From Candidatus Rhodoferax odensensis (lineage in GTDB: Bacteria; Pseudomonadota; Gammaproteobacteria; Burkholderiales; Burkholderiaceae_C), in assembly GCA_016718405.1 (NCBI GenBank), contig JADKDJ010000034.1, positions 124,001-188,000 on the forward strand: a stretch of 64,000 nt of DNA. Reading direction: 5' to 3'. The stretch's first letter is position 1, and each line of letters starts with the position of its first letter. The notes beneath the pieces are model-generated. The model ran no database searches. It was given only the letters and a program-made list of their open reading frames with translations, and was not told the origin of the DNA. Made by a program: the position numbers and the translations under genes. This document shows positions 1-7,517 of this stretch, piece after piece.

Positions 1-80
1 CCCCGCGCGCTGCAACTTCTCACAAAGTCACGGCAAGTCGGGTTTGCTTGCCCAAGTGGCAAATGGATAACTGGTGAACC

Positions 81-371
81 TCACCCCATCCGCGCCAACA
101 TCGTTTCCATGTCCTTGAGCATGTGGTCGAGGTCGACGCGTTCGCTCGCGTTAGGCTGCATGCGCTGCGAAAGCTCCTGGTCAACAAAACACACGGTCAT
201 GCGCAAGTAGGTGCTGTCCAGCGCCTTGCGAACCGCCGAGAACTGCTGTGCAATCTTCAGGCAGCTCTCTCCCTCTTCAATCATGCGCTGCACACCCCGA
301 ATCTGACCCTCGGCGCGGCGCAGCCGGTTCAGGATGTCGGTGCGGGCGTCTTTGTCAGTCAGTGCGGTCAT
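81..371 (-). CDS. CsoR/FrmR-family (DUF156) transcriptional repressor, atypical ligand set
   Basis: A 96-residue all-helical repressor of the CsoR/RcnR/FrmR family. The family signature (RLRRAEGQIRGVQRMIEEGESC) lies at residues 16-37. The family binds GC-rich inverted repeats and is released by Cu, Ni/Co, formaldehyde or persulfide. Cys37 matches the first universal ligand. At the usual His position (about 25 residues later) there is Phe62, preceded by Cys61, and the following ligand position is Glu66. The metal triad is therefore missing and a two-cysteine arrangement remains. ATG at 371 was chosen because GAGG lies 8-10 bases upstream; an ATG at 413 overlapping the previous stop (ATGA) would add 14 residues. 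Last gene of the minus-strand operon. Family assignment is secure; a persulfide-sensing role is inference. Confidence 0.85.
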   Translation of the reverse strand: MTALTDKDARTDILNRLRRAEGQIRGVQRMIEEGESCLKIAQQFSAVRKALDSTYLRMTVCFVDQELSQRMQPNASERVDLDHMLKDMETMLARMG

Positions 372-409
372 GGGATGGTCCTCAATTTGCAGCATTTGCA
401 GGGGGCGGC

Positions 410-1561
410 TCATCGGTATTTTCTCAAGTACAGCCACTCGAAGCCGCGCTTGATCCAATGGAACAAGCGCAACGCCGGCAGGATGACGTTGCGCTCTGGG
501 GTGCGCCAGACCAGCGTGCCCTGGCTCAAGCCGTCGATGATGCACATCAGCTCCACCTTGAAGCCGGCGCTGGCAGGACGCCCTTGCACCTCCTCAAGCA
601 AGTTGGCAGCCGCGGCGGCGGCCTGCAGATCGGCCATGTGGGCTTGTTTGGGCATCCAATCCGGACCGGGAAAGCTGCCCGAATCGCCGACCACGTAGAT
701 CCGTTCGCTACCGACCACGCGGCATTGCGCATCGGCCTGCAGCAGACCACCGGGCGAACGGGCCAAGTCAGTCTGGTCAAACCAAAGGTTGCCAGTCAAG
801 CCCGGCATGAAGACGATCAGATCGGCCTTGAACTCGGCCCCCTCGGTGACAACCTTGTCGCTCTCAAAGCGCTTGAGCTTGTGCCCCAGGTAGGTTCGAA
901 TGCCGCGCCGCGCCATCTCGGCCAGCAAGTGCTTGACCGCTTTGGCCCCCAAGCGGTTGCCGGGCTCGTTGGATGGATTGAAGAACACCAGTTCGAACTT
1001 GTCGCGGCGGCCTTCGCGGCGCAGTTGCTCGTCGATACCGAAGAGGAACTCGAAGACCGGCCCACCACGAACCGCGCTGGGCTCGTTGGGGTTGCCCGCA
1101 AAGCCAAAGGCAATGCTGCCACCCTGCATCTGCTTGAGCCGGTCGCGGATCTGTTCCGCAGAAGCAATACCCTCGCAGGGCGTACTGGCGTGCTCAATGC
1201 CGGGCAGCTTCTTGATGAAACGTCCACCGCTGGCAATCACCAACGCGTCGTTGCGCAGCTCGCCCTGGCTCGTGTCCACCACGCGGCCGCCTTCGCGCAA
1301 GCCGGTGACATCGGCCGCCACGTGAGTGACGCGCGCGCGTTGGAAGAACGGCTGCAGCGGCACCACCAACTGCTCCCGCGTGCGCAGACCGCTGGGAATC
1401 CAGATGATGCCGGGCAAGTAGTGCAGCTCAGCGCGCGGCGACACCACCGTGATTTCGACATGCTGATCGCGCCGACGCAGCTCGCGCACCGTCGACAGGG
1501 CACCAAAGCCGGCACCAATGACGGTGACGCGCCTCCCGCTGGGGTTGAGGATCGCACTCAC
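410..1561 (-). CDS. Sulfide:quinone oxidoreductase-like FAD-dependent oxidoreductase
   Basis: 383-residue pyridine nucleotide-disulfide-type flavoprotein. The N-terminal dinucleotide-binding motif GAGFGALSTVREL is at residues 16-28, and the second conserved FAD motif is IYVVGDSGSFPGPDWMPKQA near 288-307. The fold and C-terminal membrane-associating helix region (FHWIKRGFEWLYLRKYR) match SQR-type enzymes, which oxidise sulfide to polysulfide/persulfide and pass electrons to quinone. Cysteines are at 129, 280 and 340. 129 and 340 fit the first and third SQR cysteines; the middle one is absent. The start is GTG, overlapping the OsmC gene stop by 4 bases (GTGA), so the genes are probably translationally coupled. 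It could be another SQR-like subtype rather than a true SQR. Confidence 0.8.
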   Translation of the reverse strand: MSAILNPSGRRVTVIGAGFGALSTVRELRRRDQHVEITVVSPRAELHYLPGIIWIPSGLRTREQLVVPLQPFFQRARVTHVAADVTGLREGGRVVDTSQGELRNDALVIASGGRFIKKLPGIEHASTPCEGIASAEQIRDRLKQMQGGSIAFGFAGNPNEPSAVRGGPVFEFLFGIDEQLRREGRRDKFELVFFNPSNEPGNRLGAKAVKHLLAEMARRGIRTYLGHKLKRFESDKVVTEGAEFKADLIVFMPGLTGNLWFDQTDLARSPGGLLQADAQCRVVGSERIYVVGDSGSFPGPDWMPKQAHMADLQAAAAAANLLEEVQGRPASAGFKVELMCIIDGLSQGTLVWRTPERNVILPALRLFHWIKRGFEWLYLRKYR

Positions 1562-2004
1562 TTCACACGCTCGCCGTTGGCATCAAACACTTCAATTCTG
1601 ACCGCGATGCCCTGCCCCACGCTCTGTGTGACCGTGCAGTAGGCCTCGAAGGTATCGAGCACGCGCTGCAACTGGGTCAGCGACGCGGCTGGCACGCCCA
1701 ACGTCAGCACCGCCTTGATGCCCAGTACGCGCAACCGACCCTGGTCATTGCGCCCAACCTGCGGGTAGACATCGCAGCGGATTGGCTCAGGTGCCTGTTT
1801 GAACTTGCGCAGAGCAAACAGCAGCGAGTCCGACAGGCAGTTGCCCACCGCCGCCGCCAGCAACTGAACCGGCGAGGGGCCCAGGCCCGCGCCCAGCGGC
1901 GCAGGTTCGTCGCCGGTCAGGGACGGCACGGCGCCGCCGAATTCGATGCTGAACTGGTAGTCCTGCAGCTGCGTCAGGCGCACGTGCACGGCTTCATCGT
2001 TCAT
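1558..2004 (-). CDS. OsmC/Ohr-family peroxidase-like protein
   Basis: 148 residues. The family cysteine pair is present: Cys56 in AAVGNCLSDS and Cys123 in EAYCTVTQSV. OsmC/Ohr proteins reduce organic hydroperoxides, and some members act on persulfides, with these two thiols at a dimer interface. ATG at 2004 is preceded by AGGAGT at good spacing. An upstream extension to 2184 is open but has no family similarity and overlaps the previous gene. It sits between the DUF2892 gene and the SQR-like gene, which favours a sulfur or thiol redox role here. Confidence 0.82.
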   Translation of the reverse strand: MNDEAVHVRLTQLQDYQFSIEFGGAVPSLTGDEPAPLGAGLGPSPVQLLAAAVGNCLSDSLLFALRKFKQAPEPIRCDVYPQVGRNDQGRLRVLGIKAVLTLGVPAASLTQLQRVLDTFEAYCTVTQSVGQGIAVRIEVFDANGERVK

Positions 2005-2054
2005 GGTCTGACTCCTAGGAAAGAAACAAGCACACTGGCGCTTGAACGCGCCGA

Positions 2055-2279
2055 TCAGGCGGCGCAGCCAATCTTCGATTCCGGCACGCCGAGCTTCTTC
2101 AGAATGATGCCCAGCGGACAAAAGTCGGTGAACCCCGACTGGAACAAGTTGACACCCACAAAGGCGGTGAATGCCAGTGCCCACTTGCTCACAAAAAGCG
2201 GACTCCCCTCGACGCCAAGCGACAGCGAAATCATGATGAACAGACCGGCAAAAACGAGGATATAGCGTTGAACAGTCAT
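2055..2279 (-). CDS. DUF2892-family small inner-membrane protein (YgaP-like membrane domain)
   Basis: 74 residues with two hydrophobic segments (about 6-24 and 32-47) and the FCPL motif at 53-56, as in the DUF2892 membrane domain found alone or fused to rhodaneses such as YgaP. ATG at 2279 has a textbook Shine-Dalgarno (AAAGGAG) 7-8 bases upstream, which shows it is an independent gene although its frame is open back into the RND pump through the poly-G block. Rhodanese-linked family plus SQR/OsmC neighbours suggest a role in sulfane-sulfur handling at the membrane (inference). Confidence 0.85.
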   Translation of the reverse strand: MTVQRYILVFAGLFIMISLSLGVEGSPLFVSKWALAFTAFVGVNLFQSGFTDFCPLGIILKKLGVPESKIGCAA

Positions 2280-2618
2280 GGTGATACTCCTTTGATGTTG
2301 AAAGAAACTAATTGACAGGGGAACTCGACACGGCGGGCGCCGCCAGGAGCGGCGAAGGGCGGCGCGCCCGCCGGGGCCGGGGCGCGGCCCGGGGCGGGGC
2401 CCGCCGGCCGGCGCCGCCCGGGGCCCGCGCCAAGGACAGGGCCGGGGCCCCCCCGCGCGGCGGGCGGCGCCGGCGCCACCCGCAAAGGACAGTTTGGGGC
2501 CGGCGGCCCGCGGGGCCGCCGGGGGGCGCGCGGCGGGGGGGGGCGGGGCCGGCGCCGTCAGGGGGGGGGGGGGGGGGTGCGGGGGGGGCGTGGGGGGGGG
2601 GGGGGGGGGGGGGGGGGC
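2280..2618. other. Low-complexity poly-G/GC block, probable sequencing or assembly artefact
   Basis: About 340 bases between the pump C-terminus and the DUF2892 gene. Positions 2557-2617 are almost only G, in long runs broken by single T or C, and 2340-2556 is nearly pure G/C with repeated GGGGCC-like words. Translated on the minus strand it gives only Pro/Ala/Gly/Arg. The first 40-50 bases (Shine-Dalgarno of the DUF2892 gene) look normal. No biological element is recognisable. It resembles no-signal base calls or a misassembled hairpin. Confidence 0.75.
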
Positions 2619-5600
2619 CGCGGCCGCCATCCGGCGGTGGTACAAGGCGTAGTACAGGACCGGGATGACCACCAGCGTAAGCAGCGTGGACACCAGAATC
2701 CCAAAGATCAGGGACACCGCCAGTCCGTTGAAGATCGGGTCGTCGAGGATGAAGAAGGCGCCGATCATGGCGGCCAGACCGGTCAGCGCAATGGGTTGCG
2801 CGCGCACCGCAGCCGACTGCACCACCGCCGCCTTGAATGCCACGCCCTGAGCCACCTGCAGTTCAATGAAGTCCACCAGCAGGATCGAGTTGCGCACGAT
2901 AATGCCCGCCAGGGCAATCATGCCGATCATCGACGTCGCCGTGAACTGCGCACCCATCACGGCGTGGCCCGGCATGACGCCGATGATGGTCAACGGAATC
3001 GGCGCCATGATGACCAGCGGTGTGAGGTAGCTCTTGAATTGCGCCACGACCAGCAGGTAAATCAGGATCAGGCCGACCCCATAGGCAGCACCCATGTCCC
3101 GAAAGGTCTCGTAGGTTATCTGCCACTCGCCATCCCACTTGATCGCGTAACCGCGGTAGCTGTCCGCTGGCTGGCGAATCCAGTATTCACCCAGTGCCCC
3201 GGTGTTCTGCAACGAGGCCTGCTGCAGCTTGCCGCGGATGGCGAACAGACCGTACAGAGGGGAGTCGAGCTTGCCTGCCATGTCGCCCACCACATAACTG
3301 ACACTGGCCAGATCCTTGGTGTAGAGCGGCTTGTCAATCACACCACGCCGTACCGTGACCAATTCCGATAGGGCCACCAACTGTCCATTGGCGGCACGCA
3401 TGGGCATGGCCAGCAGCGCATCCAGCCCGACCTGTGACTCGATCGGCAGCTGCAGCCGAACCGGCACCGGGTACTTGGATTGCCCGTCGTGCAGGTAGGC
3501 CGCGTCGGCGCCCGACAGCGCACCATGGACCGTCTGCGCCACGGCGGAGACGGCAATGCCGAGCGATTCGGCGCGCTGGCGACGAACCTGCAACCAGACA
3601 CGCGGCGCGTCGTCGATGAGCGAGCTGTCCACCCCCACGATGTCGGCGGTCGCTCCAAAGGCATTGGCCACACGGCTCGCCAGCTGTTGACGCCCGGTCT
3701 CGTCCGGGCCATACACCTCGGCGACCAAGGGCGACATCACTGGCGGTCCCGGCGGCACTTCCACCACCTTGACACGGGCGTGATGCTTCTTGGCAATCTG
3801 TTCCAAGGCCGGACGAAGCCGCTGCGCGATCGCATGACTCTGGTCGGAGCGGTGCTGCTTGTCCACCAGATTGACCTGCAGGTCACCCTGCTCGGCATCG
3901 GAGCGCAGGTAGTACTGGCGCACCAGACCATTGAAGGTAATCGGCGAGGCGGTTCCAGCGTAGGCCTGCAGATTGCGCACTTCAGGCTGCTGCGCTAGAA
4001 AGGCGCCCAGCTCGTGCAAGGCAGCCGCAGTGTCTTCCAGGGGGGTACCAGCCGGCATATCCACGACGACCTGAAACTCGCTCTTGTTGTCGAAGGGCAG
4101 CATCTTGAGCACCACCCACTGGACTGCAGTCAAACCGACGGACAACAGCAGCGCCGCAATGATGCCCGCCAACAGCAGCCAGCGTTTGCGGGCACTGTCG
4201 AGAAACGGCGTCAGCACGCGCGCGAACAGCAGCTGCAGACGTGGCCCCAGTCCGGTGGGCGCGCTCGCGTGGCCACCAGTAGGCGCATGGGACTTCATGA
4301 GCTTGAGCGCCAGCCACGGCGTCACCGTGAAAGCAATCGCCAATGACAGGGCCATGCCCAGGCTGGAGTTGATCGGGATCGGACTCATGTAGGGCCCCAT
4401 CAAGCCCGATACAAACGCCATCGGCAACAGCGCGGCGATGACGGTCAACGTGGCCAAAATGGTGGGGCCTCCGACTTCATCCACCGCCCGCGGAATGATC
4501 TCCTTGAGGCTGAGATCGGGCGTCAATTGCTGGTGGCGGTGGATGTTCTCGACCACCACGATCGCATCGTCCACCAGGATACCGATGGAGAAGATCAGCG
4601 CGAACAAGGACACCCGGTTCAATGTGAATCCCCAGGCCCATGACGCGAACAGTGTCGCCGTTAGCGTCAGAATCACAGCGGCGCCGACGATCACCGCCTC
4701 GCGCCGGCCCAGGGCCAGACCCACCAGCAGAATCACGGAGCCAGTGGCAAAGGCCAGCTTCTGAATCAGCTTGTTGGCCTTCTCCGCGGCGGTCTCGCCG
4801 TAGTCACGCGTGATGCTGACTTGGGTGTCAGCCGCAATCACGGTGTTCTTGAGTTGGTCCAGCCGAGCCACCACGGCACGCGACACGTCAACCGCGTTCT
4901 CACCGGCCTTCTTGGTCACCGTGAGGGTCACGGCGGGGTAGTTCTGACCGGCCCGGATTTCGGATGAGTCCTTGGACGCAGCCGCAGCCGCGTTCGTGGC
5001 GGCACCGGGCGTGTACCAAACATAACGCTGGGCTTGCTGTGCGCCAGCCTCGATGCGCGCTACTTCGCGCAAATAGATCGGCTTGCCCCGGCTAACGCCC
5101 ACCACCAACTCACCCAGGTCGGCGGTCGAGCGCAGGAACTCACCAACCTCCACGGTCAACATTTGACCAGTTCCCCCTGCCCTGGACTCGGTGTCGACCA
5201 CACTGCCAGCTGGCATCGCCTGGCTGGCACTGGCCAGGGTCCGCTGCAAACTCTGCAAGTCCAGCCCGCGCTCACGCAAACGGGCTGGGTCAAGCCAGAC
5301 ATGCACCGCCCGACCAGGCCCCCCAATGGTTTGGACTTCGCGCACGCCGGCGACGGCCTTGAGTTCGACCTCCAGGGCGTGCGCGGTGCGCTCAAGTTCA
5401 TGCGCCGAGCTCGCATCACGCGCCCACAGGGTGGCTGCAAGCACGGGCACATCGTCAATCCCCTTTGGTTTGACGATCGGTGCCAACACACCGAGCTCCC
5501 GAGGCAACCAGTTCTGGTTGGCATTGAGCACGTCATACAGGCGCACCAGCGCCTCGGTGCGCGGCACACCGACCTTGAACTGCACCGTCAGCAGGGCCAA

Positions 5601-5888
5601 GCCGGGACGTGACACCGAGTAGGTATGTTCAATGCCCAGGACTTGCCCCAGCACCTGCTCGGCTGGTCGCGCCACCATGTTCTGCACATCGGCGCTGCTG
5701 GCACCCGGAAACGGGATCAGCACATTGGCCATGGTGACGTTGATCTGCGGCTCTTCCTCGCGCGGCGTGACCCACACCGCGAATAATCCCAGCAGCAGCG
5801 CCACCAGCGCCAGCAGCGGGGTTAAGGCGTTGGCTTGAAAAGCCGCCGCGATGCGGCCGGAAATGCCCAGTGATTCGGATGACGCCAT
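2619..5888 (-). CDS. RND-family efflux pump, inner-membrane transporter subunit (C-terminus unresolved)
   Basis: About 1,090 residues of an AcrB-like resistance-nodulation-division transporter. TM1 is at about 20-40, followed by a large periplasmic loop, then the TM4 proton-relay motif ILVDDAIVVVENIHRH near residue 440. The second half repeats the layout and ends with the terminal TM (TLLTLVVIPVLYYALYHRR). The Asp-Asp pair is typical of the drug/organic (HAE) type rather than metal-specific pumps. The frame stays open through the poly-G block into the DUF2892 gene (stop at 2055), giving a spurious 1,277-residue fusion; the true stop is lost in that block, so 2619 is only the last credible codon. 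The adaptor gene lies 7 bases upstream. Confidence 0.88.
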
Positions 5889-5895
5889 GACAAGC

Positions 5896-6996
5896 TCAGC
5901 GGATGGCAGCCGGCACGGCGCCCGAAAGACCGGCCTTGATCGGATCGAGGGCGATGTGTTCGCCCGCCTTCAAACCGGCCAGCACCTCGATGCCCCCTGC
6001 CCCATGATCCGCACCCAATCGCACGGCGCGCAACGCAAAGCCCTTGCCAGCCGCCACATAGACCGCATTGAGCTCGCCACGGCGCAGCACGGTGGCCACC
6101 GGAATCATCAGGCGCGCACCACCGGCCACAACGCCCTGGCTGCTGGCGAAACGTACCGTCGTCTGCTGACCCGGCACCAGGCCTTTCGCCGCCTGCGCCG
6201 ACAAGTCGAGCCGCCACTCCACGGTCTGCGCCACCGGGTCGGCCGAGGGCAGCGTGGTGCGCGCAACCGGCTGGACCCAGTTGGCGCCACCGCCTGCGCT
6301 GGGCAGACGCAGTTCGATCTGGTCGGTTGGACCGACCAGCTGCGAACGCGAACCCGGCACCTGCACCACCACGCGCAACGGCAGCGGTGCGTACACGGTC
6401 AGCAAAGGCTTGCCCGGCACCGCCAGATCGCCCACCTGGGCCTCGGTGCCGAGTACACGGCCTTCGTAGGGCGCCAGCACCCGGCTGTAGCCCTGCGCCA
6501 GCGCCGCCTGCTGAACACCGGCCTTGGCCTGATCGTGGCCAGCCTGGGCGCCCTGCAGTTGCGACTCGGCCATATCCAACGCAGCCTGACTGACAAAGCC
6601 GTTGGACCGCAAGTCACGGGTGCGTTGCAGGTTGGCCTGGGCCACCCGCAGGTCTGCCTGCGCCTGCGCCAGCTGCGCCTGCGAGCGCTGCCGGCCAACC
6701 ACGGCCTCGCGCTCATCGATGGTGGCCAACAACTGGCCCGCGCGCACCGAGTCTCCCGCCTTGACCAGCAGCGAGACGATTCTCCCTGCCGCCTGCGCCG
6801 AGACGGTGCTCTGCTTGACTGGTTCGATTGCGCCATCAAGTTCGAAGCCCGCACCAACCGAGCCCTGCGTGACCGTGTGCAGCGGCACGGACACCATCTG
6901 CAAGGCGTCGGCCGCCCATAGCGGCGCTACGCCCAGCATGGACATACCTCCGATAAGCAAGGACTTGCCTACGCCACGAAAAAAGGGAAATGGCAT
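5896..6996 (-). CDS. RND efflux periplasmic adaptor subunit (membrane fusion protein)
   Basis: 366 residues: an N-terminal signal/anchor (about 1-29, ending LWAAD), a biotinyl-lipoyl half motif (GRIVSLLVKAGDSVRAGQLL), an Ala/Gln-rich coiled-coil hairpin, and beta-barrel and membrane-proximal domains. It links the inner-membrane pump to an outer-membrane channel. ATG at 6996 was chosen because GGAGG lies 6 bases upstream; an extension to 7059 is open but has no good ribosome site. First gene of the minus-strand operon. No TolC gene is present in this operon. Confidence 0.88.
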   Translation of the reverse strand: MPFPFFRGVGKSLLIGGMSMLGVAPLWAADALQMVSVPLHTVTQGSVGAGFELDGAIEPVKQSTVSAQAAGRIVSLLVKAGDSVRAGQLLATIDEREAVVGRQRSQAQLAQAQADLRVAQANLQRTRDLRSNGFVSQAALDMAESQLQGAQAGHDQAKAGVQQAALAQGYSRVLAPYEGRVLGTEAQVGDLAVPGKPLLTVYAPLPLRVVVQVPGSRSQLVGPTDQIELRLPSAGGGANWVQPVARTTLPSADPVAQTVEWRLDLSAQAAKGLVPGQQTTVRFASSQGVVAGGARLMIPVATVLRRGELNAVYVAAGKGFALRAVRLGADHGAGGIEVLAGLKAGEHIALDPIKAGLSGAVPAAIR

Positions 6997-7030
6997 TTCA
7001 ACCTCCATATACAGGTGGCAGTATATTACA

Positions 7031-7044
7031 TACCCCATGGAGTA
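7031..7044. promoter_or_regulatory. Inverted repeat, candidate CsoR-family operator
   Basis: TACCCC-AT-GGAGTA, six-base arms with one mismatch, flanked by A/T-rich sequence, 35 bases upstream of the adaptor start. CsoR-family operators are C/G-tract inverted repeats with A/T flanks, and the last gene of this operon encodes such a repressor. Assignment is by pattern only. Confidence 0.45.
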
Positions 7045-7193
7045 CACAAGTGACCCCATAAAAGCCCGCTATTGCGACGGCTATGACGACGGGAATCAGA
7101 TAGCATTGGGCAGTGCAAGTGGACCCCCGTCGGACTGGACGGCTTCGCGCCCGCCTAGGGCGCGCCCAGGTAACAAGTGAGAGCACAAGACCT

Positions 7194-7517
7194 ATGCTGT
7201 ACGCCAACCGAGGTGCTGATGGTGTCATCGTTTCGATCTCGCGCCAGCCACAGGCCGGCGCCCAGGTCGTGGGCGAGAGCGACCCGGAAGTCAAGGCGTT
7301 CATCGCCGGTAACGCCGATGCGCCATCCTTCGATAGCATCGATGCCGACTTCGTACGCGTGATCGAAGACGTGATCGACACGCTGATCAAGACCCAGGTC
7401 ATCCGGCTCACCGACCTGCCCGAGGCGGCACAACGGAAACTCAACCAGCGCAAGGGCATGCGCAGCCGCCTGCACGGGGCGCTGGACCTGATTGGACGCG
7501 ATGACGGCATCCTCTAA
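7194..7517 (+). CDS. Small conserved protein, 'tryptophan synthase subunit beta-like' family
   Basis: 107 residues beginning MLYANRGADGVIVSIS. It resembles short Burkholderiales proteins annotated as tryptophan synthase beta-like; the name is historical and no PLP-binding or catalytic motif is visible. The acidic centre (DADFVRVIEDVIDTLI) and basic C-terminal half (QRKLNQRKGMRSRLHG) suggest a small helical protein. The ribosome site is weak. Its last 17 bases overlap the start of the secretion ATPase gene, so the two are probably cotranscribed. Function unknown. Confidence 0.75.
   Translation: MLYANRGADGVIVSISRQPQAGAQVVGESDPEVKAFIAGNADAPSFDSIDADFVRVIEDVIDTLIKTQVIRLTDLPEAAQRKLNQRKGMRSRLHGALDLIGRDDGIL

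Noticed and set aside
248..1642. 464-residue plus-strand open frame opposite the SQR-like gene
   Set aside because: Antisense shadow; His/Gln/Arg-rich with no recognisable domain, while the minus strand has a clear flavoprotein.
2055..5888. A genuine RND-DUF2892 fusion protein of 1,277 residues
   Set aside because: The joining segment is the poly-G block, and the DUF2892 part has its own ATG and strong Shine-Dalgarno.
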